DNA of 23,130 bases from Nemertoderma westbladi (Eukaryota > Xenacoelomorpha > Nemertodermatida > Nemertodermatidae). The notes beneath the pieces were generated by a model, which saw only the letters and a program-made list of their open reading frames with translations, was not told the origin of the DNA and made no database searches. The DNA lies in contig JAUCBJ010006745.1 in assembly GCA_032718475.1 (NCBI GenBank), forward strand, positions 1-23,130. The letters run 5' to 3'. The position numbers and the translations under genes are program-made. Below, piece after piece: positions 1 to 10,382 of this stretch. Numbering within the stretch: position 1 is the stretch's first letter; each line of letters starts with the position of its first letter.

Positions 1-814
1 AGTTCTAGAATCAAAATATGTCCATTTAATTATCAAATAATAAAATTTCAGGGAATAAATTTAAATTCATGTCTTTTAATGAATTTAATAAATTGCCATT
101 TTACGCGATTTATAACATTCCCAAAATTCCATAAATTAATAGATCAAGGGAGCGGAGATTTATATTATTATGCGTATGCGTGTACGAAAGTCTCCCAAAC
201 ATAGTTAATAGCCGATAAAATTCGTAAAGTCATGTATAAACAGGACATTGACTATTAAAGAATTACTATTAAATAACATCCCAGATCTGTATGCATTGGA
301 ATCACCCTAATTCTACCGCTAGCTTTGCATAATGTCACCATAGCAACAACCACGCTAGAATTAGAATTGAGTTAAACGAACAATAGAAAGCTTGTCCCAT
401 TAAATAGCATAGGGAATAAATAGCACACTACTAGTATCCAAGGATACATAATAATACAGTGACATTCTGGAAGGCATTGACTAACGGACAAATGGCCCGA
501 ATGTGTGTAATTTGTGACAAGTTGTGTGTATGGTATTTGTGAGTTTATAGGTGAATGTTACTGCTAAGGTGTGTTTACAGTAGCCAGTTGCAATCGTAAA
601 GTAACCTAACTCTCCAAGGAATACCTGAAGTACATCTAAGCCTTTGGGACGGACAGTCGAGTGACTTGTGCCGGTTGTCGTTGTCGTTGTGCGGCTACGT
701 CGTTGGCGAAAGTACGGCGGCGACGACACATCGGCGCTGAGGATCTCGTACTGTCCGGGGGTTGATTGGGGTAGGCAGCGACGCCCGCTCGCCTAAATAT
801 AAACTCATTATAAT
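1..814. other. Non-coding flank, nothing recognised; CpG-rich patch near its right end
   Basis: No convincing gene, RNA or repeat is visible. The first ~600 bases are AT-rich with stops in all frames. Roughly 640-800 is noticeably richer in G, C and CpG, with repeated gttgtcg-type triplets, and sits just before the coding-like stretch that starts near 815. It could be a promoter-associated CpG patch or part of the same foreign segment. The open frame on the minus strand here (481-729) contains a Thr run read from the triplet repeat and resembles no protein I know. Confidence 0.4.
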
Positions 815-2125
815 ATGGATAAACTCATATATAGCAGATATGACGGAGTTGATAGAAGATGGTCTTGGTATCGGGGAGCGATATACTCTACTTTACAAGC
901 GTTTGTTGATAGCTTAATACGCGGCGACGTTAGTCCAACTGCTGCGGAGGACGATGGTCGTTATATCGAACCGACAATGTCCCAAGTGCAGCTCGCGCGA
1001 GTTGGACTATAGAAAATTCGCTGCTCGATATACGCAGCGTAATGGTACGTATATGGTCTTCTTAACTACTGGTCATCCTATCGATTTACACAATACGGAC
1101 TATGTCGACTATATATCCTGCCCAGCGGAGTCGGAACCATAAACGGAAATTCGAATGCGAAAATTCTATTCGAAATCGACTCGAAAGAAAAGACACTTAA
1201 GAAACAAATGGACGCGGTAACTCCAACGTATATTTGGAATTCTTGATAGAAGCATTGTAACAACAAATAAATATCACCCGCGTTTACCCTACCAGACGTG
1301 CGTCTTTGGTATTATTACGATAAATGCCCTAGACCCAACTAATAAACGGAAAGACATAAACATCCACGTAAACCGAAACTTGTTGACGTATCACCTATGC
1401 TCACTCGGCTCGAACGATCCTGGAGTAAACCTACGATCAGAGTCCCGGAATACTCGGTCAAACCTCCTCATTCCTTAGTTGGACCTCAGACCTGCGATCT
1501 TGGTGGTGTCGCGGATCCTCGCGGACTGTATTCACTGTTCAAAGATCTAGTGCTACCCTAACAATTAATCGGTAACACTCCGACAGTGATTTCTAGCTAG
1601 CCGCCCATCTTACCTAGCCGGATTGTGACGCGGACACCTAATATCACTATCCAACCGTATGGTCGTCCACGTTTAACGCGATACAACCCCTCATCAAGGT
1701 GAAGGAGAGCGTTGTACGAAACGAGTTAAACGCTAATTTATAAAGATCGAAAAGGAAACCTGCGTTTGTTCAGATAAACGTAAGTTATAACAGTGAGTCC
1801 AATCGATAAACGAATTGGCCTTATCTCAATTCGATTGGGAAATCCAGAATCTCTAAGAAGTTATCGAACTTGGACGATCCTATTCTCTGCGAGAGTTTTT
1901 GGATGAACGTATCCAGCTACGAGCGGAGGAAAATCAGCTCGAGGAGAAGCATATCGAAACGGCAGATACCTCGACCACAATCCTACACCTTCTGATGCAA
2001 TCATATTGCACCCTTCACCCAGGAGTTATGGCCCTCCTAGTAAAGTGGCTCCCCCCAAAGAGAAAAAGACTCTTGCTAGCCTCAAAAAACTGCGTAAACG
2101 CCGTCTGCGCAAGAAAGACTAACTG
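815..2125 (+). pseudogene. Unrecognised decayed coding stretch with open segments in rotating frames
   Basis: I do not recognise the protein. Several plus-strand segments are open for about 60-85 codons each, longer than expected by chance, and follow each other in different frames: 815-1012, 954-1142, about 1110-1247, about 1221-1478, about 1346-1561 and about 1890-2120. The second holds a CPKC pair followed by a later Cys-Pro, as in a small zinc ribbon. The last ends in a very basic tail (LRKRRLRKKD) before a TAA at about 2120. Base composition is richer in GC and CpG than the DNA on either side. The simplest reading is one gene with multiple old indels, possibly of foreign (transposon or DNA-virus) origin. 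Chance open frames in a stop-poor region are the alternative. No intact start-to-stop product is visible. Confidence 0.35.
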
Positions 2126-3650
2126 TTTAGAGTATCTTTATGTTTTAGAAACTGTGATTTTTATATTTTATAGACTGAAAATCCCATTTTCTGGGAGCGG
2201 TGTAAAAGCCTTTGCTGAATTGCCCCGTTATTTTTATTATCTTTTACATTAAAATACTCTGTAGTTGATTTAATAAGTGTAAGAGACCGTATTATTGCTG
2301 TATCGGTGTTTTTAGAGGATCTAAGACCTATTTCCTCCGTATGTGTACTGTGAAAGGCATATTTTATGATTCTATGGCAATTCGTGACGCAAAGGGGTGA
2401 TAGCTACTCTTGAACAGTAGTTACTATGACTACGGTTAACAGCTGACATTCATACGTGTTGATTTCCTTTGTTCTACGGCGTCTCTCAGTTCAGTCAGCC
2501 AATTAGAGCGTTTTTGTGGCTCCTTGTACAGAAAATTTCCGAGAAATGACGCAATGCCTATGTGCAGTGTTTACATTCAGTCTTGAGCCAAAGAAAGAAC
2601 GGCTTGGAAGTATTTTGTGCTGTACTGCTTTTAGTCGTACACTAGTAGGTTTAATTATAAAGGGCATATATCCTTTAACGGACCCTTGAATATCTCACTG
2701 TAAATATCTCACTGCTGACATACCAGTGCTGATGTACCGATCTACCTAACTGTTCAGTTGTTGTGTTTACTGCTATTTACTGTCAGTTCTTCATAATATG
2801 GTTGATGAATTATTATATTTGGAATAACGATAAATAACCCCGCAACCCAATATTCTTGATATACCGAAGGTAAGAGAGAAAGGTTACCAATAACGATTGT
2901 GACTTATGTTAAAGTGGTTTGAAGTGAATCTAATGTTATTTGATAGACCCTACATGAGTCAGCCTGTGTTCCTTTTATATGTGACTAAAATCAGTGAAGA
3001 TTGGCAGATTAGTGTGCAGTATTGTGCAGCATTGTGTATGAGTGAGTCTGTTAAAGAAGCAATTCCTAAAGAATGCGCCATATATGTGAATTATAATTAA
3101 GCCATATCGTTGTGAGTAGTTTAAGTCATAACTCTGTTTATATAGATAAAGCGCCACGTCCTAAAGGAACTGTTAATATTACCGAAGGTGAATAATATTG
3201 TCAGAGATTATATAATACTGTCAGTCGAATAATACATTAGGCTTACATAGCAATAAAAATTAAACCGTCGAACCCAATCTCCCGGGAATATCCAGCGGGT
3301 GAATGGTCGCGCACGGATTGGTTTCGACTAGTGTAGTGAATCAAATACTTGTCATAGACTAAAAAACAGATTTAATATCTAGAAGACATCTTAATTTGGT
3401 AGGTTAAACTGCCAAAGGTCTGAAAGCGCGAACAGTAACTAAGTATCAGTGATAATCTGGACAATTGTATCAGATGATTTTTTTGTATATTGTCATACCT
3501 CTGACTTACTAAATAATTAATATATGGCGATATTTCAGACCATTAATATAAACAAAGCTCTTATTATTAATTACATCACGATTGAGAGTTGTCACAAATT
3601 GAATACTGTGGTAATATCAATATAATTAGACCAAAGATTTGTCACAATAC

Positions 3651-3669
3651 GTTTCCCCTAAAGGGAAAC
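3651..3669. repeat. Short perfect hairpin GTTTCCC-CTAAA-GGGAAAC
   Basis: A 7-bp perfect inverted repeat (3651-3657 with 3663-3669) surrounds a 5-base loop. It lies in AT-rich DNA with no flanking gene, so its role is unknown. It may be chance or the remnant of a transposon end. Confidence 0.45.
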
Positions 3670-3866
3670 ACAATCACCAGACTTGAGTCCTTACAGAATT
3701 AATTAGTCAGTCAATTACTTGTTATACTTTGTTGTCACACCCTCCCGGTATCGTATCTCAGTTAAATACAATAGATAATCAAATACCGTATTGAACTAAG
3801 TGAAATATAGAGCAAATCAATGCATCGAAGGGAAAAAGGGTAAATAAACAGATACAGTGAGCGGCG

Positions 3867-3990
3867 CTTGTTGACAGGTACACTAGCGCAATCCCGTTCA
3901 TTGTATCAGACCGGACATTTTGTCTTCATTTTTGCATGGTTTATCAAGTAACAGAAAAAGAGTCAAAATATATTATCAAATGCGCTAACA
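3867..3990 (+). repeat. Dispersed repeat, copy A (~120 bp)
   Basis: From cttgttgacaggtaca to gcgctaaca this block closely matches 4710-4859. They share ttgttgacaggtaca, cgttcattgtatcagaccgg, tttttgcatggtttatcaag and agtcaaaatatat. Similarity stops abruptly on both sides. The pair is in direct orientation, with starts 843 bases apart. It may be a short interspersed element, a MITE or a fragment of a longer repeat. No terminal inverted repeats or tRNA-like promoter are visible. Confidence 0.75.
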
Positions 3991-4709
3991 GTAATAACCA
4001 ACTCTCAGTGAGTGTTTTTCGAGTGTTTTTCCTCGAGTGTTTTTGATTTGCTTATTTGTTCTATTAATATACTTATTTCTACTGTTTCGATAGGCCATCG
4101 TAATTAGTAGGAATTGAGTGCATAGATATTTACTGATTTATATTGTAAACCTGGCCCGTTTATTGTATTTTTCGGTGAGTATTCTGCAAGTATTTGATAA
4201 ACTTATTTACTGGTGTATAACCGGAGAGTGTAAAGGAGTACTTTATATACCCTTATTTATAATTGGTGTATTTGTTGTTTTTTGCTTTCACGTATTGGTG
4301 AGTTTTGAACATTAACTGATAGCGCCCTATGTTTCGTTGGACCTTGTATGGCGTAGACATTCGTTTTCTACTGTAAGTCGGGTACAATAGGTAAATTCCC
4401 GCTGCAGTAATTCTAGATTGGTCGGGTCAGATAATAGACGGAATCTCATATTTACCGTACAACATCTTACTGCAGGTCTGCCTACTGTGAATTACCGGTA
4501 TCTGATTGCTCGGCTTCATAGTGTATTGAGTAAATGTGTAGTTGTTCTGTAGGCCTCATTTTACCCCCTATTTCACTCCTATTTCCATTATTGGAACACA
4601 TAAAGTTTTTATCTCCTTGTGGGAGGAAATATAACTTTTCGATGAAAATTTCCGACGAATTACCTTTCATACTTGGTTTTACGGAATTAAGGCGCAGATT
4701 ATTATCGTC

Positions 4710-4859
4710 CTTGTTGACAGGTACAATAGCGCAACTCCCGTTCATTGTATCAGACCGGACATTTTGCCTTCATTTTTGCATGGTTTATCAAGTAACAGAA
4801 AAGAGTCAAAATATATGAAAATTGAGAGTGAAAGAACATATTTATAAAATGCGCTAACA
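4710..4859 (+). repeat. Dispersed repeat, copy B (~150 bp, with ~30-bp insertion)
   Basis: Second copy of the block at 3867-3990. It differs by a few substitutions and by about 30 extra bases (after agtcaaaatatat, before the shared gcgctaaca). A 94-codon plus-strand open frame (4534-4818) runs into this repeat but matches nothing known and is not called a gene. Confidence 0.75.
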
Positions 4860-5079
4860 CAAACAGTTTGTGTTTAATTATCACAGTCGGACTGTAAATT
4901 AATAACAGTTCACGTCTGATGTTAAAATCAAAACTAATTAATATAAGTTAATATTGGCAAAAAAGTCGACAGAACAAAAAATATAAGGTTAACTAATTAG
5001 AATGAGTATTATAACTAGCATTCGCACACAAGCAAAGGACTCATGACAACCAGCTTTCTACTATTTGTTTATGTTTCTA

Positions 5080-5085
5080 TTTATT
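5080..5085 (-). terminator. Candidate poly(A) signal for the minus-strand gene
   Basis: The minus strand reads AATAAA here, about 240 bases after the TAA stop of the large minus-strand gene. It is the nearest canonical hexamer I noticed downstream of that stop, in AT-rich DNA. No transcript evidence is available, so this is only a candidate. Confidence 0.3.
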
Positions 5086-5324
5086 GATTATTGATGATAT
5101 TGATATTATTTCTTTACTGATAAAACTCAAACCAATCGAATATCTATTTCTGGAATTTACTATAAGATTAAAATGGTTCGATTACAATTTGTTTGCCCAT
5201 TGTTATGTACAACTGAATTTTCCGGGAAAAAATATCCGGACTAGATTGTCCTGTGCCGAATTGTCCAACATCCATCATCACATCAAAGTGTTATTAATGG
5301 CTATGAGTTGTGTTACAGTTGCAC

Positions 5325-8300
5325 TTAGTCTACCTTTTTAGCATTGACAGCTTTCAAACCGGATGTGGTGAAGACTAAATTGAATTTTATATCATGACGT
5401 CCCTTCGCCAATAATCTCCAGTTTGGTATTTGTCCAAGTTCAAAATCTCCAATGTGGTTTACAATTAAATTATCATAACCCCGAACTTTAACTGAATTTG
5501 TTGTATCGGTGGGTCGTCCTCTAAATTCCCTTCGTCCTTCTGTTTCATAACGTTGGATTGGGATTATTCCGGCAATTCCTGGTTTTTCTCCAACCATAAA
5601 TAATTTTTTATTGTTAATAATACTTTTTGGGTGCTTTTTCCCCCCAAGATTTTCAAAAAAATGTCCAGCCTCTCTGATTTGTTTTTCCTCTCCTCCTTGG
5701 ATACCTTTTGTGAACAACAGAACTCCATAGAAAAAATTAGACAGCATCAAATCTTTATAGTTTTCACACCAAGTTTTTGCAACAAAAATAAGTATATCCA
5801 ACGTATATACGTCAAGAAAGTGATCTGAGGGCTCCTTATGATGCAACATTATGACAGCTCTGATGAAGTCCTCGAATGTTGACGATAGGACCTTGGCAGG
5901 ATTCGACGACCACCGACGTTCTGTTTCTTTAATAATCCGTCGCAGTTCAAAAGATAAAAGTTCAATCCAATTTTTTGGATTTGCCTGGGCTTGATATCTT
6001 ATGAGGCAACTAACTGGTATGCACATATTGTCCTTAACACATGTGAAGAAATGTTCCATATCAGTTGAATACAAGCGTGTGGTTTCCAGCCCATGATGCA
6101 TTTTTAAAATTTCCAGGAACCACTTGTAGCGTTGCTCAATATTGATGGCTTTTTCACACAAGCGCTCTTCTCTTTCCAGGGTTTGAAATGCATCCATAAT
6201 TTTACCATATTCATCAACACAGTTTTTCAAGTCCTTCAGCTCCCCATCTAGAGCATCACAAAAAGTTGATGAATTTTTGTTACAACCGTGTTCATAAAAC
6301 ATATCCAATGTATAAAAAATAGCTTTCAACTCCCCGATAAATGCACCGGGATGATAAAGCCAGATTTTTGAACGAACTCGATTATCGCGTGACACCGGTT
6401 TATGCTGTGCAAATTTGAAAGCCATTCTTGCTTCTTTCCCTATTTCTACGACATCGCTCAATGTTTTTCCATGTTGTCTTTCCATATTTGTTAAATGGAG
6501 AATTCCACTACAATTTGAGAAGGTTTTCAAATATTTTATTTGGGCACATAACAAATGCCCATACATTACCAGCAAATCGGCACTTGATCCATTATAACAG
6601 TTAATGTTTTCACAAATTTTAAGACCTAACACTTTCTTCATTTCTTCTATCGACTTTTTATGATCTTTCAGTTCGTACATTAGGAATCTCGCATATACTG
6701 ATCGAATACCATTGACGTGATCTTTTTTCAGTCTCCTGTGACTCTGTAACTTTTCAATGAACATGGGTAAAGCTGACGCTGCGGCATTGAAATATATTAA
6801 ATTTTGTGTAAAGTTTGTATTGTAGTAATTTGGAGAAGTCTTTTTCTGAACCAGGTCAAGGACAATATCTCCAATGTCGTCACAACTGGAATCTGTTAGA
6901 TTGCTCAATATAAATTTCAAATCATTTACTAATATATCGATCACCTTGGGTTTAAACATTTTAGTATATACATCCATATGGTCTTGACTAGTACGGGTAG
7001 GGGTAGAGTGTCTTTTTCTTGTTTTCTCCGAAATTGTATTTTTTGGTTCATAGAAGATGTCATCATGATATTCCGCACCTGGTACAGAATGTATTAGCAC
7101 AAAGGGAATAAGGCAATGATCAGCCAGTTTTATACCTGCTCTTTCATATCCATCACTATTTTCATCAGTGACAAACAAGTCACTAATGAAGCATATATTA
7201 TGTCTGAGATCTAGAAATGTTTTTATTTTGGTCTCCATATTTAAAGTCATTGAAGCAATTGTCAGAGGAAGTTTTCCGGTAGTTGAACAATGTCTCATCA
7301 GGCAGGCCAATCTTAAAATGCGTTGTTCAGTATTACTAGCTTCTGCAATACACAACTTGATATGATGTTCAATTCTGTCATACTTTCTAGAAAATTTGAG
7401 CAGCCCCAGTAAGAAAATATTGTGTGCTGAATTATCGTAAAGTTTTCTGAATGCTGCTATGTCCACTTTGTCACATGCATCATCCAATTCAGACTTCATA
7501 TAAACTTTCAATTCATTATGCTTTTCCATATTGGGAATATCTTCATGAGTATCATCGTGGTCTGATTCAAATTCAGTGATGGCGAATCGATATGGTATTC
7601 TCAACACATGTAAAATTACACAGTGTACTTTTCTATCTTCCAAATTTTGGTTAAGTGCCCGAACCTCTGACCTGGAAAATTTATCATCAATGCATATCAA
7701 TAAAGGAAGCTTATCAGAACGGTCATAAATGTCTTTAGCTGCCTCATAAAACTCATCATTGTCAGAAACAAAAGGTAATATGATTTCCATTGCTGGATGT
7801 CTTTCTCTCAACTTGAATAAGGTGACGCGTGCAGCAGTAGTTCCCCCACCAGATGGGTCATGCTTTACTGTAATGATGTTCGATTTTGGGTTCTGCGGCC
7901 AGAAAGGCTTTTGATTCAGCCTATCCTCTGCCATTGTGCGAAGATTCTGCATTTCCGATCTATCAACATATAAATGCAGTTTTTCATTGATGTACAAAGT
8001 TTCTGGAGTTATTTCATTACCCTTCAAATAATTATTTTGATGATTAATCATTTCTTCTTCTACTTTACTGCCCAAGTTATCCCAATATTCCTTTCCAATA
8101 TTTATATGATACATTGTCATCAAAGATTTGTAGTCATTGAAAGTATCCGGTGGCATTCTCCATGTCCTATGGCTACGTGAAGGAAAAGTATACTCTTTTA
8201 GATCAATGAGATTTGACCTACCAAACCTATCAAACATTATCTCACATAATATGTGTAATTGGACAGAAATAATATTTTGCGGCTTAAGTTCAGCAAAATG

Positions 8301-10253
8301 TTGATATGTACCATCTGTGTTCATTGCAAATATAAATATATTCGAGTTATAGATGTTTCTCGATGACTTAGTTTGTAAGTCCTCATTAAAAACAAGATGA
8401 TTTAAATTGAATAGCAGATTTTGTATATCTTTTGTCCGTTCGTTATCCATGCCAAATGATAGAACTGTAACCGTCACTTGTCTTCGCCTGTCAAATCTTG
8501 CAGCAATTCTATTTAGCAATGGTACAAATTCGTTTATTATAATAGATGTTATTTTTTGTCCAACTTCCTTTTCATACATTCGCACACACAATGTGGCTTG
8601 TGAAGCACTCACCTTCAACTCTCCTGATTCTTTCATTTGTTCGATTTCTGCAGGTTTGATTATGTCCACTGATTTATGATTCAGAATTGTACTCTTAATA
8701 AAGTAGAAAATATCCCACATGTTCTTATTCTCTGACGATATGGAAAAATCTAACACCATATCCCAAGGAACAGTTCCAATGGCACCACCATAATACTTAT
8801 ATTCTTGGGGTTTAACAAAATTATCAAAATGATCAAGAATTAGAATCTTAAAACTTTCACTATTTTCTATTATTGACTGTTTCCACTCCTCAAGCTTTGA
8901 GGATACGCCATTGTCGTTATCATAGTCAGTAATTACAATTGGATTATTTGTAGTTTGCATTTCTAGGAAAAATTGCTTCATTTCTTCCACAATGTTGCCT
9001 GTTTTTTGTAACGTTTTATAAAGAACATTGATACTACATCCGATTGGAAAAAGACAAGAATTGATTGTGCTTGCCATATTTTTGTCGCTAAGAATTTCAT
9101 AAAACCAATTTCTAACTTCATCGAACTTGCTCTCATTGCATTCTCTACTTTGCTGAATATGATTAATGGTACTTCGAATATCATCTGAAATCCCCACCAG
9201 TACTTGCGTTTGCAATTCTTGGTTATCTACAATCCATCCAACAATCCATCGTAATTGCTCGACATTTGTTCCCATACTTCTCATTAAGTCCGTCAGGATT
9301 TCGTCACATGCAGTCGGATTCATTTCCTGATTTTTCAATCTGTCAATGTGAATCTGAAGTTTATTCTTATCTCCAATTGTGAGATCTATCAATAAATCAC
9401 TCAATATTTTCCATTGTTTTTCGAAGACCCTATTAGTCATTGCCAGTTTTGGTACATGTCCATAGTATTCATTTCTTATAGAACGGAGATTATTTAAGCA
9501 AGCACTGACATTTGGATCATTGTATATCCCTTTCACCTTTAGCAAATCAAAGAGGTTTAGTATTAGTGTTATATCAAAATTAGATGCATCCGAAGCTGCA
9601 CCTCTTGGATAGAGTATTTCCATGAATAATTTGGCATCTTTATTTGCTGAAATTTCTTTCTTATTATGTGTCAGAAAATGTAAGAATGATTCTGGGTTTT
9701 TGAAGTTATCATATAATTTCTTCCTTTTTGCATCAATGTCACAAACTTTTGCACAATCTTTTTGCAGGCTTTTTGGGCCTAGTTTGATGAGAATTTCTAA
9801 GCATTTTATGTCAATAATTTTGGTGATACCACTTTTCATCATATTACCAGCTGGAAACACTTTATCTTTCTGATCTTCAAACTTGAGTTTTTCCATAAGT
9901 GTTTCACGGTTATCATCTAAGATTTGCATCATTCCGCCGGCATATTGTTTGCATTTTGATTCAAATAGACGTTGTAGTATTGTTGTCCCTTCCGATAAAA
10001 GAAGACCAATGTATTTGAGTCCATTTATTTCTTGTGGCGATCGTGGACATACTGGATTGCTACTCTTTCCTGATGCACTTTCCGCATTACTAGTTGTTTG
10101 CATAGGAAGCTTGGAGGTCTTTGAACTATCTAACACAACTTCTTCACATGTCGAAGTGGATGACAGAGACAAATACCTATTGCTTACTGCCATTGGTACA
10201 TGTTGCTGATCCTCTTGACGTTGCCTTGGAATATTCTTTGTTTTTGGCATCAT
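5325..10253 (-). CDS. HEPN (DZIP3-type) - SAMD9-like STAND NTPase, 1642 aa, single open frame
   Basis: Seen: one uninterrupted frame from ATG (two in tandem; the first is used) to TAA. Residues ~76-295 form a helical domain with the pattern LRSIR-NEYYGH, giving R260-N261-x4-H266, followed by F..QW..L: the DZIP3-type HEPN signature. Residues 494-505 (TVPWDMVLDFSI) resemble the linker strand of SAMD9 proteins. Residues 798-809 (HDPSGGGTTAAR) are a P-loop without the usual lysine; LPLLICIDD (849-857) fits Walker B and CVILHVLR (878-885) a sensor strand. About 1150-1560 is helical, TPR-like. The end (FNLVFTTSGLKA) matches the SAMD9 C-terminal beta module. Family knowledge: SAMD9/SAMD9L are cytoplasmic antiviral and growth-restricting proteins with a single coding exon; HEPN domains with Rx4-6H are often RNases. 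Inferred: an immune sensor/effector. No SAM, AlbA or RING domain and no membrane segment is seen. The start context is weak, so an upstream exon is possible. Confidence 0.88.
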   Translation of the reverse strand: MMPKTKNIPRQRQEDQQHVPMAVSNRYLSLSSTSTCEEVVLDSSKTSKLPMQTTSNAESASGKSSNPVCPRSPQEINGLKYIGLLLSEGTTILQRLFESKCKQYAGGMMQILDDNRETLMEKLKFEDQKDKVFPAGNMMKSGITKIIDIKCLEILIKLGPKSLQKDCAKVCDIDAKRKKLYDNFKNPESFLHFLTHNKKEISANKDAKLFMEILYPRGAASDASNFDITLILNLFDLLKVKGIYNDPNVSACLNNLRSIRNEYYGHVPKLAMTNRVFEKQWKILSDLLIDLTIGDKNKLQIHIDRLKNQEMNPTACDEILTDLMRSMGTNVEQLRWIVGWIVDNQELQTQVLVGISDDIRSTINHIQQSRECNESKFDEVRNWFYEILSDKNMASTINSCLFPIGCSINVLYKTLQKTGNIVEEMKQFFLEMQTTNNPIVITDYDNDNGVSSKLEEWKQSIIENSESFKILILDHFDNFVKPQEYKYYGGAIGTVPWDMVLDFSISSENKNMWDIFYFIKSTILNHKSVDIIKPAEIEQMKESGELKVSASQATLCVRMYEKEVGQKITSIIINEFVPLLNRIAARFDRRRQVTVTVLSFGMDNERTKDIQNLLFNLNHLVFNEDLQTKSSRNIYNSNIFIFAMNTDGTYQHFAELKPQNIISVQLHILCEIMFDRFGRSNLIDLKEYTFPSRSHRTWRMPPDTFNDYKSLMTMYHINIGKEYWDNLGSKVEEEMINHQNNYLKGNEITPETLYINEKLHLYVDRSEMQNLRTMAEDRLNQKPFWPQNPKSNIITVKHDPSGGGTTAARVTLFKLRERHPAMEIILPFVSDNDEFYEAAKDIYDRSDKLPLLICIDDKFSRSEVRALNQNLEDRKVHCVILHVLRIPYRFAITEFESDHDDTHEDIPNMEKHNELKVYMKSELDDACDKVDIAAFRKLYDNSAHNIFLLGLLKFSRKYDRIEHHIKLCIAEASNTEQRILRLACLMRHCSTTGKLPLTIASMTLNMETKIKTFLDLRHNICFISDLFVTDENSDGYERAGIKLADHCLIPFVLIHSVPGAEYHDDIFYEPKNTISEKTRKRHSTPTRTSQDHMDVYTKMFKPKVIDILVNDLKFILSNLTDSSCDDIGDIVLDLVQKKTSPNYYNTNFTQNLIYFNAAASALPMFIEKLQSHRRLKKDHVNGIRSVYARFLMYELKDHKKSIEEMKKVLGLKICENINCYNGSSADLLVMYGHLLCAQIKYLKTFSNCSGILHLTNMERQHGKTLSDVVEIGKEARMAFKFAQHKPVSRDNRVRSKIWLYHPGAFIGELKAIFYTLDMFYEHGCNKNSSTFCDALDGELKDLKNCVDEYGKIMDAFQTLEREERLCEKAINIEQRYKWFLEILKMHHGLETTRLYSTDMEHFFTCVKDNMCIPVSCLIRYQAQANPKNWIELLSFELRRIIKETERRWSSNPAKVLSSTFEDFIRAVIMLHHKEPSDHFLDVYTLDILIFVAKTWCENYKDLMLSNFFYGVLLFTKGIQGGEEKQIREAGHFFENLGGKKHPKSIINNKKLFMVGEKPGIAGIIPIQRYETEGRREFRGRPTDTTNSVKVRGYDNLIVNHIGDFELGQIPNWRLLAKGRHDIKFNLVFTTSGLKAVNAKKVD

Positions 10254-10349
10254 GTGCAGAAGATAATAGTTAGAAAATTATTCAAAAGTATACTTATATG
10301 TTACATTAGTAATATATTATTACTTGTTGCACAGAAACTCAGATGTATC

Positions 10350-10382
10350 ATTGCATTGCTTGCATCATATTGCATTGCTTGC
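10350..10382. repeat. Direct repeat ATTGCATTGCTTGC, ~100-130 bp upstream of the start codon
   Basis: The 14-mer occurs at 10350-10363 and 10369-10382, with only 5 bases between copies. The junction also creates TTGCATCAT, whose complement ATGATGCAA resembles C/EBP-ATF composite sites. Its position just upstream of the minus-strand gene makes a regulatory role possible, but a chance duplication is equally plausible. Confidence 0.4.

Larger units (their letters stand above)
2126..5324. other. Long AT-rich intergenic region
   Basis: No gene is supported over these 3.2 kb. Open frames are short and unlike any known family. The region contains two copies of a dispersed ~120-bp repeat, a short perfect hairpin at 3651-3669 and a tandem of the motif cgagtgttttt near 4008-4045, with nothing else I can name. 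The right end would contain the 3' untranslated region of the minus-strand gene that stops at 5325. Confidence 0.6.

Noticed and set aside
5084-5341. 85-codon plus-strand frame overlapping the stop of the large gene
   Set aside because: No family match; it lies over the 3' end and untranslated region of the minus-strand gene.
8407-8679. Plus-strand open frames inside 5325-10253 (for example 8407-8679, 9883-10209)
   Set aside because: They are antisense shadows of the intact 1642-codon minus-strand gene and lack their own motifs.
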